This document shows positions 16,813 through 26,207 of a stretch of DNA of 28,056 nt, in pieces (the first letter of the stretch is position 1; every line of letters begins with the position of its first letter). The stretch spans positions 1-28,056 of the forward strand of contig USCE01000007.1 of NCBI GenBank assembly GCA_900553105.1, read 5' to 3'. The notes below the pieces were generated by a model. It ran no database searches and was not told the origin of the DNA. It saw only the letters and a program-made list of their open reading frames with translations. Source of the DNA: an uncultured Sutterella sp. GTDB taxonomy: Bacteria > Pseudomonadota > Gammaproteobacteria > Burkholderiales > Burkholderiaceae_F. The position numbers were made by a program, and so were the translations under genes.

Positions 16813-17961
16813 ATGGACGTTACCACTATCCCCCTCTCCCTTTACGTTCACTGGCCCTGGTGCCTTCAAAAGTGCCCTTACTGCGACTTCAATTCACACG
16901 CTCTGCCCAAAGAAGAGAACCCGGCAGAGCGTTACATTGAAGCGTTAATCCTCGATCTTGAGAAAAGTGCCCCTTTAACATCAAATCGCACACTGCAAAG
17001 CATTTTTATCGGTGGCGGCACTCCATCACTGATTGCGCCTCGATTATTGGATGCGTTTTTATCGCGAGCCAACGCGCTCTATCCCTTTGCTGACGATATC
17101 GAAATTACGCTCGAAGCCAACCCCGGCACTGCAGATGTCGCCAACTTCAAGGCCTATCGACAAAGCGGTGTCAATCGCCTCTCTATGGGCATCCAAAGCT
17201 TTGACGATCAGCTTCTGAAACGGCTCGGAAGAGTGCACAATCGCGCAGAGGCTCTAGAAGCCATCAAAATTGCCCGAGAAACGTTTGAGAACTTTAACTT
17301 GGACCTGATGTTTGCCCTACCCGGTCAAACGATTACAGGGCTTAAATCTGACCTTGCTGAGGCTTTAGCGTCTGGATCAACGCATTTATCTTGCTATCAA
17401 CTCACCATTGAACCCAACACCGTCTTTGCCAAACACACGCCTGAAGCCCTTCCCGATGAAGATCTTTGTGCACAGATGCAAGATACCGTCGTTGAAACGT
17501 TGCAAGCGGCAGGATTTGAGCACTATGAAGTATCGGGCTATGCGCGACACGGCAAACGTTGCCGCCACAATCTCAACTACTGGCAATTCGGCGACTACAT
17601 CGCTTGCGGTGCCGGCGCCCACTCAAAAATTACGATGACTGACGGCACCATCGTCCGAGAAAGACGTTTCAGCAATCCCGCTAGCTTCATCAAACACGCC
17701 TTGGCGGGCAACGCTGTCGCTGAAAAGCGCAGCGTCGAGAAAGATGAACAAGCCTTTGAATTTATGCTCAATGTGTTAAGGCTCAAGGAAGGCGTTGACA
17801 GCCGTCTTCTTGCGCAACGCACGCATTTGACCATTGAAGATATTCGAGAATGTCTTGACCGAGCTAGAAGGTTCGGTTTGATGCCCGAGAGCACCTCCCG
17901 CATTAAAGCGACTGAAAAGGGCTGGGCATTTTTGTCGGATCTTCAGGAAATGTTCCTGTAA
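16813..17961 (+). CDS. hemW: Heme chaperone HemW (radical-SAM, coproporphyrinogen-oxidase-like)
   Basis: This 382-residue radical-SAM protein has the 4Fe-4S motif CxxxCxxC at Cys17, 21 and 24 (CLQKCPYCDFNSH). It lacks the extra N-terminal region and fourth nearby Cys of HemN, so HemW, a heme-trafficking protein, is the better call than oxygen-independent coproporphyrinogen oxidase. Other segments are FIGGGTPSL, NRLSMGIQSFDDQLLKRLGR, LDLMFALPGQT-like (NLDLMFALPGQT) and a HemN_C-type C-terminal domain (FEFMLNVLRLKEGVD). The start lies 2 bp after the rdgB stop. The -strand tRNA terminator begins at its stop codon. Confidence 0.93.
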   Translation: MDVTTIPLSLYVHWPWCLQKCPYCDFNSHALPKEENPAERYIEALILDLEKSAPLTSNRTLQSIFIGGGTPSLIAPRLLDAFLSRANALYPFADDIEITLEANPGTADVANFKAYRQSGVNRLSMGIQSFDDQLLKRLGRVHNRAEALEAIKIARETFENFNLDLMFALPGQTITGLKSDLAEALASGSTHLSCYQLTIEPNTVFAKHTPEALPDEDLCAQMQDTVVETLQAAGFEHYEVSGYARHGKRCRHNLNYWQFGDYIACGAGAHSKITMTDGTIVRERRFSNPASFIKHALAGNAVAEKRSVEKDEQAFEFMLNVLRLKEGVDSRLLAQRTHLTIEDIRECLDRARRFGLMPESTSRIKATEKGWAFLSDLQEMFL

Positions 17962-17993
17962 AAAAGGAAAAGGAGACAACTTTCGTCATCTCC
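17961..17993 (-). terminator. Terminator downstream of tRNA-Pro
   Basis: A 9-bp stem (17972-17980 with 17985-17993, two G-U wobbles) has a GAAA tetraloop on the minus strand. It is followed by TTTTCCTTTTTT, which runs to the hemW stop codon. Confidence 0.8.
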
Positions 17994-18009
17994 TCATTCC
18001 GTAATTCTG

Positions 18010-18087
<78 letters not shown>

Positions 18088-18147
18088 CAGAGAACGGAAA
18101 TCTTACACTATCACAAACGCTTTCGCAATAGCGAACCGAATCCGATC

Positions 18148-19086
18148 TCACTTTTTCCACATCTTGGTTGACGAGTAGGTCAATGTTGACGCATGAACTC
18201 CTTTCGGAACTTTCATTCCGATCGTAAAAGCCGTTGGTCCTTGACCGGGCAAAGGTGGCACGACTAAGTGCGACGTATCCACCTTTTTTTCAACTTTTTC
18301 TTCCTGAGCTTTCTTTGTGTTGTCCTCGGCCTTCGGCGCTTGTTCTTCAACAGACTTTTGTTTCGTCTCACCGCATATCATGTTTCCGATCATCGGGCTC
18401 GGTTGAAGAAAGTCTTCGCTTTCCACTCCGATCGCTCCCAAGTCATAGGAGTGAGGGGCAATGATCTCTTCTTGCACCTCAGCGGCCTGTTCGACCGCAT
18501 TTTGCGTCTCTTGAGCAGCCTCTTGCGCAAGCAGATCATTAAGATCTTCGGAAACCAGCGTGAAATTTTCGACAGCTTCACGCTCGGCCTTTTCTTTAGC
18601 GAGCTTTTCTTGATGAGCGTGCTCGAGAACGTCCGGCGTTGCTAACAATTCACGGATGGCACGCAACTCTGCCAAAGCCCCTTTGAAATCGAATTTTTGA
18701 GACTTCTTCGATTTGGCGCCAACCAAAGGAGCACTCTTTTTCTCATCCAAAATACCCTTGACCTTATTTTGAACTTGCAACTCGTGAATCTTGTTACGAG
18801 CGCCCAAAATAGTGTAGTGCTCTTCGTAGAGCAAATGTTGGATTGTACGAATGAGCGCGACGTCTTCCGAGCAGTAATAGCGACGATTACCACGCTTGGT
18901 GGGACGCAATTGCGGGAATTCCTGCTCCCAGAAGCGCAACACCGAGGGATTTACGCCGATCGATTTGGCTACATCGCCAATCGGCAGATAACGCCCGAGC
19001 AATTCCTCATCGGGCGCATCAATTTCGGTGAGCTCAAAGGCGCCGTTATCCGCCTCAAGCATCCGTACAGGTTCTTCAGAAGCCAT
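18148..19086 (-). CDS. MerR-family transcriptional regulator with long C-terminal extension
   Basis: This 312-residue protein has a MerR-type winged-helix DNA-binding domain at about residues 33-105: [25 protein letters not shown], then the NRRYY wing and the dimerisation-side helix. Members found beside ihfA in other Burkholderiales are, to my knowledge, mostly 110-150 residues. Here about 200 further residues follow: Lys-rich linker, Glu/Gln/Ala-rich likely coiled coil (170-215), disordered Lys/Glu segment (240-275) and a conserved-looking tail ([20 protein letters not shown]). No ligand-binding cysteines are evident. GGGAG precedes the ATG. It lies 20 bp after ihfA, probably cotranscribed. 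Targets are unknown. Confidence 0.9.
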   Translation of the reverse strand: MASEEPVRMLEADNGAFELTEIDAPDEELLGRYLPIGDVAKSIGVNPSVLRFWEQEFPQLRPTKRGNRRYYCSEDVALIRTIQHLLYEEHYTILGARNKIHELQVQNKVKGILDEKKSAPLVGAKSKKSQKFDFKGALAELRAIRELLATPDVLEHAHQEKLAKEKAEREAVENFTLVSEDLNDLLAQEAAQETQNAVEQAAEVQEEIIAPHSYDLGAIGVESEDFLQPSPMIGNMICGETKQKSVEEQAPKAEDNTKKAQEEKVEKKVDTSHLVVPPLPGQGPTAFTIGMKVPKGVHASTLTYSSTKMWKK

Positions 19087-19106
19087 CTTGCATTTCTCCC
19101 GAAGGA

Positions 19107-19430
19107 TTAGTTAGCGGAGTCTTCTTGCAAAGAGGGATGGGTCTTGGCGACCGCATCTTTTAATTTTTGACTGGCATGAAAAGTCACCACTCGGCGAGCG
19201 GTAATAGCGATTTCTTCCCCGGTCTTAGGATTGCGGCCCGGGCGTTGAGCCTTGTCGCGCAGCTGGAAGTTGCCAAAGCCCGACAATTTCACTGGACGGC
19301 CGCTTTCTAATGCTCCGCGGATTTCATCAAAAAACGCATCGACCATTTCCTTAGCTTCGCGTTTGTTGATGCCCTTACGGATAAAAAGCATCTCAACCAA
19401 ATCTGCTTTCGTCATGGTTTTCGTTTCCAT
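19107..19430 (-). CDS. ihfA: Integration host factor alpha subunit
   Basis: This 107-residue DNA-bending protein dimerises with IhfB and binds specific sites in the minor groove. [31 protein letters not shown] starts the HU/IHF fold, and [24 protein letters not shown] (the beta-arm with the intercalating Pro) and [14 protein letters not shown] complete it. Start at 19430 (METKTMT) is supported by AGAGAG 7-12 bases upstream; starting at the inner Met (residue 6) would match the shorter E. coli form. It follows pheT after a 175-bp gap that contains a hairpin and a likely own promoter. Confidence 0.97.
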   Translation of the reverse strand: METKTMTKADLVEMLFIRKGINKREAKEMVDAFFDEIRGALESGRPVKLSGFGNFQLRDKAQRPGRNPKTGEEIAITARRVVTFHASQKLKDAVAKTHPSLQEDSAN

Positions 19431-19472
19431 CGCAATCTCTCTAAAAAGTAACGTTAATCAGAACATTGAGGC

Positions 19473-19478
19473 ATTGTA
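19473..19478 (-). promoter_or_regulatory. Extended -10 for ihfA
   Basis: The minus strand reads TGG directly before TACAAT, an extended -10, 43-48 bp before the ihfA start. No clear -35 lies at 17 bp, which is acceptable for an extended -10 promoter. Confidence 0.45.
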
Positions 19479-19548
19479 CCAAAGAATCGTTTTCCTTTGA
19501 TTTTCAAGGAAATTTATTACATTTCTTCGGTGCCCCTTTTAAACACGG

Positions 19549-19591
19549 ATCGGCCGCAGATCGGGTTTAGACAACAATCTCTGCGGCCGAT
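19549..19591 (-). terminator. Large hairpin between pheT and ihfA
   Basis: A perfect 12-bp GC-rich stem (ATCGGCCGCAGA/TCTGCGGCCGAT) encloses 19 bases and begins 15 bp past the pheT stop. On the minus strand it is followed by CCGTGTTTAAAA, a poor T tract. It may be a partial terminator or a processing/stability hairpin of the pheST-ihfA message. Confidence 0.55.
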
Positions 19592-19605
19592 ACTCTCGTA
19601 GAGCA

Positions 19606-22023
19606 CTATTGACGCAACATTGCTCCAACGCCGGCCAACGCTTCGATGACCGCTTCCAGTGCTGCTTCGGCATCTTGTCCGGAGTAGCTGTCGTCAGTCG
19701 GTTGAATGCGTAAGTGAAGCGCCATGCTAGTTTCAGCAGGCTCGCCTTCTTGAGCCGGTTTTTGGTACAAGTCAAAAAGACTTAACGACTCAAAGCCTTT
19801 CAAACGAGCATCCTTTTGAGCCGCATCAAGCACAGCAAACTGAAGTGCATCAAAGGTCACGCCATGAGGCACGACAACGCTCACATCACGCAAAATCGGT
19901 TGGAATTTGCTCACAGGCTCATGCCATGGCACAGGAGTCTTTGTGATTGAGGCCAAGTCGATTTCAAAAACGATCGGCGCATGAGGCAAGCCGTAAGTTT
20001 GTTGCAACTTCGGATGCAATTCACCCACAAAACCCACTTCCTTGCCGTCGATCACAATGGCGGCACTGCGTCCCGGATGCAATGCTGGAAAGCTCTTGGC
20101 CACAAATTGAGCCGTTAACGGATAAATGAGTCGCTCCACATCACCCTTGGCATCAAAGAAATCTGCCAAACGAGCAGGAACAGCCCATTGTTCACCCATA
20201 GCATCACCGTATAAGAGGCCAGCGATACGCACGGGCTGATCCACGCCCTTGACGGAAAATTCTGTTGTCACAACGGACTCATCAGGACGGAAAATGCGAC
20301 CGATTTCAAAAAGTTTGGCACTACCGACTTTGCGATTAAGGTTGTATTTGAGGATATCAACCAAACCGCCCACCATTTGCGTGCGCATCACGGACAACTG
20401 GCTAGCAATAGGGTTTAAGAGCTTGATGGGCTTATCGTTGCCCGCAAAGTCTTTTTCCCACTCTTCGGGCACGAAGCTGAAATTGATCAGTTCTTGGTAC
20501 CCGAGGTTGGCTAATTGACGACGTAAGTCGTGCGCCGTGCGCGTGCCTTCTGCACGAGTGTGCATTTCGGCCTTAGCCATCGGCGGCACATCGGGCAACT
20601 TTTCGTAACCCACAAGGCGAGCAACTTCTTCAATTAAGTCTTCTTCGATTTCGATATCGAAACGATAGGAAGGAGACTTCACGGAGAAGATTTCGTTTTC
20701 CAATGTGAACTCGAACCCCAAACGCTTAAAGCATTCGGCCATCGTCTCGGTGGCAATATCCATGCCGATGACTTTGCGAGCACGATCGGCACGCATCGTC
20801 ACGATGCCACGTTCAGGCAACACGGTCACGGCATCAATCACCGGACCGACGGCGGTTTTATCCGTACCGCAGATCTCGACCACCAATTGCGTGATGTATT
20901 GCAACACGTCTTCGGTACGACCGAAGTCCACACCACGTTCATATCGGTAAGCCGCATCGGTAGAGAAGTTCAATTTGCGACAACGCCCTTGGATTGCCTT
21001 TTGGTGCCAGAAAGCCGATTCAATGGAAACACACGTGGTTTCATCGGTCACTTTCGTGTCTTCACCGCCCATAATACCCGAGAGCACCTTGGGGCCTTCA
21101 GCATCGCAAATAACACCGAATTCCGGCGTCACTTCGACCGTTTGACCGTTCAAAAGCTCGATCTTTTCGCCGTCTTTGCCCCAACGCACGACGTACTTAC
21201 CACCCTTGATCTTTTCAGCGTCGCTAAAGTGCGTCGGCACGCCCCACTCCAACATCACGTAGTTGGAGATGTCCACCAAAGCCGAAATGCTACGTTGGCC
21301 GCTTCGTTCCAAACGATCTTTCATCCATTGCGGTGTCGGCGCGTGAATATTGAGATGGTCAATTCGACGCGTGGTGTAACGACCGCAAAGATCCGGCGCA
21401 TCGATTTCAATATCGATCTTCGTGTCGGAATTGGCCGCAAACGGTTTAATTTCAGGCAGCGTCAAAGGAGCACCCGTGACAGCGTGCAAATCACGGGCCA
21501 CACCGACAAGCGATAGCGCATCGCCGCGATTAGGCGTTAATTTGATTTCAATTTTCTTGTCATCTAAGTGGCAAGCCGTGCGGATATCCTCTCCCACCGT
21601 CAAATCATCGGGCAAAATCCAAAGACCGGAGTGATCTTCAGTGATACCCAACTCGCGGGCCGAGCAAAGCATCCCCATGGAAATTTCGCCACGCATTTTG
21701 GCCTGCTTAATCGTGAAGTTACCCGGCAAAACGGCACCGATCTTGGCGCACGGCACCAAAATACCTTCGCGAACATTCGGAGCGCCGCAAACAATCTGCA
21801 CAGGCTCCCCGTCGCCAGTATCGACTTGGCAGATGTGCAAGTGATCCGAATTTTCGTGATCCTTGACCGACAAAACTCGAGCAACTACAACACCCGTAAA
21901 GGCCGGAGCCACGGAGCTTACTTCTTCGACCTCAAGTCCCGACATCGTCATGGCTTCACACAACTCATCGGTGGTCATTTGCGGATTGATATAAGAGCGT
22001 AACCAGCTTTCAGAAAATAACAT
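19606..22023 (-). CDS. pheT: Phenylalanyl-tRNA synthetase beta subunit
   Basis: This 805-residue beta subunit of the (alpha-beta)2 PheRS is close to the usual ~795. Order: N-terminal SESWLRSYINP, EMAP-like tRNA-binding domain (about 40-150, with CGAPNVREG and LCSARELGI), B3/B4 editing domain (ISALVDISNYVMLEWGVPTH), B5 domain (around ERGVDFGRTEDVL), catalytic-like domain (QELINFSFVPEEWEKDFAG ... LLNPIASQLSVMRTQM) and C-terminal ferredoxin-fold anticodon-binding domain (KFQPILRDVSVVVPHGVTF). It starts 30 bp after the pheS stop with a weak GAGA Shine-Dalgarno. Confidence 0.97.
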   Translation of the reverse strand: MLFSESWLRSYINPQMTTDELCEAMTMSGLEVEEVSSVAPAFTGVVVARVLSVKDHENSDHLHICQVDTGDGEPVQIVCGAPNVREGILVPCAKIGAVLPGNFTIKQAKMRGEISMGMLCSARELGITEDHSGLWILPDDLTVGEDIRTACHLDDKKIEIKLTPNRGDALSLVGVARDLHAVTGAPLTLPEIKPFAANSDTKIDIEIDAPDLCGRYTTRRIDHLNIHAPTPQWMKDRLERSGQRSISALVDISNYVMLEWGVPTHFSDAEKIKGGKYVVRWGKDGEKIELLNGQTVEVTPEFGVICDAEGPKVLSGIMGGEDTKVTDETTCVSIESAFWHQKAIQGRCRKLNFSTDAAYRYERGVDFGRTEDVLQYITQLVVEICGTDKTAVGPVIDAVTVLPERGIVTMRADRARKVIGMDIATETMAECFKRLGFEFTLENEIFSVKSPSYRFDIEIEEDLIEEVARLVGYEKLPDVPPMAKAEMHTRAEGTRTAHDLRRQLANLGYQELINFSFVPEEWEKDFAGNDKPIKLLNPIASQLSVMRTQMVGGLVDILKYNLNRKVGSAKLFEIGRIFRPDESVVTTEFSVKGVDQPVRIAGLLYGDAMGEQWAVPARLADFFDAKGDVERLIYPLTAQFVAKSFPALHPGRSAAIVIDGKEVGFVGELHPKLQQTYGLPHAPIVFEIDLASITKTPVPWHEPVSKFQPILRDVSVVVPHGVTFDALQFAVLDAAQKDARLKGFESLSLFDLYQKPAQEGEPAETSMALHLRIQPTDDSYSGQDAEAALEAVIEALAGVGAMLRQ

Positions 22024-22053
22024 CTTATTTCTCTTTTATTTTACGTTGAGCCA

Positions 22054-23073
22054 TTAACGATTGAATTGCTTCAAAAAGCGCAAATCGCCTTCAAAGAACA
22101 GACGCAAGTCGTCGATTCCGTAACGCAACATCGTCAAGCGTTCAAGGCCAGAGCCGAAAGCAAAACCAATATAACGTTCTGGATCAAGTCCGTAGTTGCG
22201 AACAACTTCGGGGTGCACTTCTCCGGCGCCCGAGATTTCCAACCAACGACCTTTCTTCGGACCGCTAGTAAACATCATGTCGACTTCAACCGAGGGCTCT
22301 GTAAAGGGGAAGTAGCTCGGACGGAAACGCACTTTAAGGGCATCGGTTTCAAAGAATTGACGCAGAAAATCGGTGTAAACACCTTTCAAATCCGAGAAAC
22401 TGACATTGGTGTCAATCCACAACCCTTCCACTTGGTGGAACATCGGCGAGTGCGTTGCATCGCTATCGACTCGGTACGTGCGCCCCGGAGCCAATACTTT
22501 AATGGGCGGCGTATGCGTGCGGGCATAGCGCACTTGCATAGGGGAGGTATGCGGGCGCAACGGTAAAAGCTTGCCCGTTTCGTCTTCACGATCCACATAG
22601 AACGTATCTTGCATGGAACGCGCCGGGTGATTGGGCGGGTTGTTGAGTGCAGTAAACGAGTACCAGTCCGTTTCAATTTCAGGGCCATCAGCCACGTCAA
22701 AACCAATGGAGCGGAAAATCTCTTCAATTCGCATTTGCGTAACGATCACCGGATGGATGCCGCCTTGCGGGTACTTGCGACCGGGCAATGTCACGTCAAG
22801 CGCTTCAGCGGCCAAACGAGCATTGAGCTTTTCGTTAGCCAGTGCTTCACGACGGGCTTCCAATGCTTCTTCTACAGCACGCTTGGTGGCACCGAGCTTT
22901 TGTCCCATTTCACGCTTTTCTTCGTGCGTGAGTTTGGACAAGCCCTTCATAAGCATGGTGATGCTGCCCGTTTTACCTAAAAATTTGGCTTTGGCATCTT
23001 CAAGTGCGGCAGGCGTTTGAGCCTGCGCGAAGGCACTTTGTGCCTCGGAAACGATCTGGGACAAATCTTGCAT
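22054..23073 (-). CDS. pheS: Phenylalanyl-tRNA synthetase alpha subunit
   Basis: This 339-residue class II catalytic subunit charges tRNA-Phe together with PheT. N-terminal coiled-coil arm (about 1-90), then [22 protein letters not shown], motif 2 region ([38 protein letters not shown]) and motif 3 [24 protein letters not shown]. The Shine-Dalgarno is poor. In many bacteria infC-rpmI-rplT precede pheS; here it is instead first in its unit, facing a divergent stress-protein gene. Confidence 0.97.
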   Translation of the reverse strand: MQDLSQIVSEAQSAFAQAQTPAALEDAKAKFLGKTGSITMLMKGLSKLTHEEKREMGQKLGATKRAVEEALEARREALANEKLNARLAAEALDVTLPGRKYPQGGIHPVIVTQMRIEEIFRSIGFDVADGPEIETDWYSFTALNNPPNHPARSMQDTFYVDREDETGKLLPLRPHTSPMQVRYARTHTPPIKVLAPGRTYRVDSDATHSPMFHQVEGLWIDTNVSFSDLKGVYTDFLRQFFETDALKVRFRPSYFPFTEPSVEVDMMFTSGPKKGRWLEISGAGEVHPEVVRNYGLDPERYIGFAFGSGLERLTMLRYGIDDLRLFFEGDLRFLKQFNR

Positions 23074-23109
23074 GATGAACTACGATTGTTTTAAACAAAG
23101 AAAGTGCTA

Positions 23110-23115
23110 ATTATA
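23110..23115 (-). promoter_or_regulatory. -10 element of pheS
   Basis: The minus strand has a consensus TATAAT 37-42 bp before the pheS start. The -35 at 17 bp (ATGAAA) is weak. No leader peptide or attenuator hairpin is visible in the short leader. Confidence 0.5.
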
Positions 23116-23312
23116 GTCGGATTGATGTGGCTTTTCATTTTGATTTTTCTAGGTTTTTCAATCTATTTTCAACAAAAATCGAATCAATAGCAGCAAAAAC
23201 ATTCTCAAGGCTTTTGACACAACGCAGAACATGCCCAAATAGCCTTACTCGTGCCCAATAAAGGAGTACACTAAAATCAAACGGCGAAGAATCATTCTAC
23301 AGATACAACACT

Positions 23313-23326
23313 TTGATTTAGTTCAA
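23313..23326 (+). promoter_or_regulatory. FNR/Anr-like box upstream of usp
   Basis: TTGAT-TTAG-TTCAA matches nine of ten bases of the FNR half-site consensus TTGAT-N4-ATCAA. It lies 41 bp before the ATG. A class II activator position would place the transcript start inside the ribosome-binding region, so its role, if real, may differ. Universal stress genes are FNR/ANR targets in several Proteobacteria. The rest of the 294-bp divergent region shows TTGACA at 23214-23219 and TAAAAT at 23272-23277 but no convincing pair. Confidence 0.35.
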
Positions 23327-23367
23327 TTTTTCGCCACGGCTTCACAATAAAAAAGGAGTTCCAGTTT

Positions 23368-24258
23368 ATGCGTGTTTTGATCCCTGTTGACGGCGGCATG
23401 GACTGCCGCGAAGCCGTTCGATTCTTATTGGCCAGAAAATCTTGGCTCGATAGCGAACGTCCCGATGTGGAATTGCTCTACGTGCAAAAGCCCCTCTCGG
23501 ATCGCGTATCCGAACGGGGAGACTTTGATGCCGAAAGCTACTATGCTGCTGAAGCGCAAAACGTCTGGATGTCTCTGTCTCACGAGCTGGAAAGTATGCC
23601 CTTGTCGGTCAAAAAGACATTTTTGGTTGGTCACGCCGCCGAAATGATTGCCGACTATGCCAACGTCTCACGCGCCGATTTAATTGTTATGGGAGCACGC
23701 GGTTTAACACCGATGAAAAACCTCTATATGGGTTCTGTTTCCCAAGCCACAATTGCACGCGCCAAATGCCCTGTTCTGATTTGCCGTGACGGCAATAAGG
23801 CTAAAGAGGCGGCGTTGAAAGTTGGCCTGTCGGTCGACGGCTCGAGTTTTGGTCCGAAGTGTGCTGACTACATTGTCAAACACCGCGACTTTTTCGGCCC
23901 TGATGCCACTTTTGAAATCATTCACGTTGTGAGCGACGAGCCGCTCTATGCGCCTGAATTCATCGAAGTCAAGCCTATTCCGCCGCAAGCGACCTGGGCA
24001 GACATTGAACAACTTGAGTTCGATTACGCGATTCGTGACACACAAGCAAAGTTTGATGTTGCCGGTGTTGCTGTTGACTCCAAGAAACTCGTCGGGGATG
24101 CGAACGTGGTATTACCAGATTACGCAGAAAACAACCTTGACATAATGGTGATGGGCTCTCACGGTAAAAGTGCCCTACGTTCTCTCGTTTTCGGCAGCGC
24201 CACTCGTGCCATGATTGCCTCTTGCAACACTCCTGTTCTCATTGTTCCGATTCATTGA
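23368..24258 (+). CDS. Universal stress protein, tandem two-domain type
   Basis: This 296-residue cytoplasmic protein is made of two UspA domains (about 1-145 and 150-296). Each keeps the nucleotide-binding loop G-x2-G-x9-G-(S/T): GARGLTPMKNLYMGS then ATIARAKCPVLIC in domain 1, and GSHGKSALRSLVFGS then ATRAMIASCNTPVLIVP in domain 2, so ATP binding by both is plausible. The N-terminal MRVLIPVDGGMDCREAV is typical. AAAAAGGAG precedes the ATG. The gene is monocistronic, ending at a strong hairpin. Role: stress or persistence under starvation/anaerobiosis, known only for the family. Confidence 0.93.
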   Translation: MRVLIPVDGGMDCREAVRFLLARKSWLDSERPDVELLYVQKPLSDRVSERGDFDAESYYAAEAQNVWMSLSHELESMPLSVKKTFLVGHAAEMIADYANVSRADLIVMGARGLTPMKNLYMGSVSQATIARAKCPVLICRDGNKAKEAALKVGLSVDGSSFGPKCADYIVKHRDFFGPDATFEIIHVVSDEPLYAPEFIEVKPIPPQATWADIEQLEFDYAIRDTQAKFDVAGVAVDSKKLVGDANVVLPDYAENNLDIMVMGSHGKSALRSLVFGSATRAMIASCNTPVLIVPIH

Positions 24259-24272
24259 TAGATAAACCGTGA

Positions 24273-24304
24273 TTTGTTGCCTGCGAAATTTCGCGGGCAA
24301 CAAA
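24273..24304 (+). terminator. Terminator after usp
   Basis: Near-perfect inverted repeat TTTGTTGCC-T-GCG ... CGC-G-GGCAACAAA with central AAATTT and one G-U pair. The following sequence is AT-rich (TATTCAAATACTTTTG) rather than a clean T run. Confidence 0.7.
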
Positions 24305-24606
24305 TATTCAAATACTTTTGAATAATAATGCAATAGATATAGTAACGCTTAGATCTCTTACAGCGAAAGGAAGTTCCTTTATATCCAATGATTTTTTAAG
24401 GTTCTCATCGCCACTTAAACAGTGGTTACTGTAGCAAATTCCCAAGCAATGATTCAAAACATTTTCATCTCAAATAAGGAAACAAAATCAATTAAATACA
24501 AGTCAGTAACTCGACAAAACCACTTGATTTATACTATATCTTATTGTAAGAGACATCTATACTTTAGCTGTCTGCTACTGCCTGGATTGTTTTGGTGGAA
24601 ATTCAC
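24305..24606. other. AT-rich intergenic stretch before fadL-like gene
   Basis: No gene is seen here. A possible promoter for the downstream gene is TCGACA (24511-24516), 18 bp, TATATC (24535-24540). The rest shows no clear repeat or RNA structure. Confidence 0.4.
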
Positions 24607-25899
24607 ATGAAAAAGCTATATGTCATTTCTATCGTCTGTCTTTTATGTGCATGTCAGGCAACAGTGGCAAAAGCCGAAGGCTTTGCCTTGACACAATGGA
24701 GTTCGAGAGGACAAGCGCTGGCTGGAGGCATGGTCGGGCGTGCGGATGATCCTTCGAGTATCGCTTACAATGCCGCAGGAATTACGCATTTACCTGGTAC
24801 GCACATCATGGTTGGTTACGCTGCCAACATTCCAGAAAGTACTATTGACCTCAATCTAGTCGATGGAGACCATATATCCATAACCAACAAGTCACACATC
24901 TTATCCGAGCCATACGCTTACCTATCCCATCAACTCAACGAGCGATTCTGGCTAGGTCTAGGTCTGTTCTCACGTTTCGGTCTTGACAACAATTTTCCTG
25001 ATAACTGGCCAGGTCGTTATCACCTGACCGACATTAAATTCCAGACCTTTTCCCTAGTACCTACGGCGGCCATGAAGGTTAACAATGCCTTAGCTCTTTC
25101 GGCCGGCCTAGAAATCATGTACGCCAGTTTTACTATGAGGCAGCAGATTCCCACCCTCCAATTTGTCTCCCAAGCCCCAACACAAACAGATGACATCAAA
25201 ATGACTCTTGACGGCACGGATTGGGGAATAGGAGCCCACTTGGGCCTTCACTTACGCATGAGTGACAAGCTCTCTTTAGGCTTTGCCTACAAAAGTCCTG
25301 TTACACTCGATATCGCTGGCACGGCAGATTTTTCCAAACATCAAAAAAATATGTTGGCCGATCAAGGAGAAGTACCTCATTCTATTGATACTGATGTACA
25401 CGGTAAGGTACGTCTGCCTGACTCCTTTGCTATTGGTTTGACCTACCGCCCCCGATCCAATCTGAGTATCGAAGTGGGGACTGTTTTCACCCGCTGGTCC
25501 ACTTATGATGCACTAAATATCAAATTTGATTCGGACTTTCAATCAAGGGACAAGAAAAAATGGCGAGACGGATGGAACTTCAATGCTAGTGTGGAATATG
25601 AACCTATGGATTGGCTTGCCTTACGCGCAGGCATATGGCATGAAACACCAGTCACCAACGAGGCACATGCCGACTTCATGGTTCCCAGTCACGGCCGTAC
25701 CGGCATTAGCGTAGGCACTGGGTTTCAATGGGAAAACTGGAAACTCGATATGAGCTATGCCCACATTTGGATGCGTGGCCTAGACTACTCAAAGAGCGAT
25801 GCTACTGGACTCAATTCCTCAGTAGGCGATATCAACGACGGACATAGCTGTAGCATGTCGGCCAATATCTATTCTGCCGCCATCAGCTATACGTTCTGA
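24607..25899 (+). CDS. FadL/OmpP1/TodX-family outer-membrane channel
   Basis: This 430-residue beta-barrel protein is for uptake of hydrophobic compounds such as long-chain fatty acids or aromatics. The frame is open from 24592, but the Met at 24607 is chosen because it gives a proper signal peptide (MKKLYVISIVCLLCACQA..., cut about AKA/EG) with GGTGGA upstream. The mature N-terminus EGFALTQWSSRGQALAGGMVG and ADDPSSIAYNAAGITHLPGT correspond to the plug/hatch of FadL (family NPAG; here NAAG). Strands alternate through to a terminal Phe (AISYTF). The Cys pair in the signal region could mimic a lipobox, but the FadL-type mature start argues against a lipoprotein. It is monocistronic, with no beta-oxidation genes nearby. 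Confidence 0.88.
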   Translation: MKKLYVISIVCLLCACQATVAKAEGFALTQWSSRGQALAGGMVGRADDPSSIAYNAAGITHLPGTHIMVGYAANIPESTIDLNLVDGDHISITNKSHILSEPYAYLSHQLNERFWLGLGLFSRFGLDNNFPDNWPGRYHLTDIKFQTFSLVPTAAMKVNNALALSAGLEIMYASFTMRQQIPTLQFVSQAPTQTDDIKMTLDGTDWGIGAHLGLHLRMSDKLSLGFAYKSPVTLDIAGTADFSKHQKNMLADQGEVPHSIDTDVHGKVRLPDSFAIGLTYRPRSNLSIEVGTVFTRWSTYDALNIKFDSDFQSRDKKKWRDGWNFNASVEYEPMDWLALRAGIWHETPVTNEAHADFMVPSHGRTGISVGTGFQWENWKLDMSYAHIWMRGLDYSKSDATGLNSSVGDINDGHSCSMSANIYSAAISYTF

Positions 25900-26207
25900 C
25901 ACCCAAATATACCTTTAAGTAGGACGAATACGAGGTTTAACCAATAAAACGAAAATCTATTAGTCTAGTTCTCCGCTCCCCAGTAACACGGCCGAGTACA
26001 CCGCAACGGGAGAGGAATGTTTTATTCCTGCCTTATTTCGTCGTACGAGGAAAAAATACTTGGTCCTGAAATAGCAAAGCCCAGGAGCCTTAGCACCTGG
26101 GCTTTTAAATTCTGGTGGCGAGTCAGTTGCTAATTTTTGACAATTTCAAACCAATCAGGCGTATTCGAAAGAGTGCTGCTTTTTTACAACAGATAGAGTA
26201 TCGCTGG
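25900..26207. other. Intergenic region after fadL-like gene
   Basis: No gene is seen. It holds the 10-bp-stem terminator described separately and a minor AGGAAT/ATTCCT hairpin (26013-26029). It marks the change from housekeeping genes to accessory DNA; no direct-repeat attachment site or integrase is visible. Confidence 0.4.
26076..26105 (+). terminator. Terminator after fadL-like gene
   Basis: A perfect 10-bp stem AAAGCCCAGG/CCTGGGCTTT with a 10-base loop, followed by TAAATT. The symmetric A/T flanks mean it could act on both strands. Confidence 0.8.

Noticed and set aside
20887..21516. 209-codon open frame on the plus strand opposite pheT
   Set aside because: Shadow ORF within a well-conserved gene; composition is His/Arg/Thr rich as expected for antisense reading.
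24607..24700. Lipoprotein signal (Cys pair in the N-terminal region) of the FadL-like protein
   Set aside because: The residues before Cys fit a lipobox poorly, and the mature start EGFALTQWSSRG matches the FadL N-terminus after a type I signal peptide.
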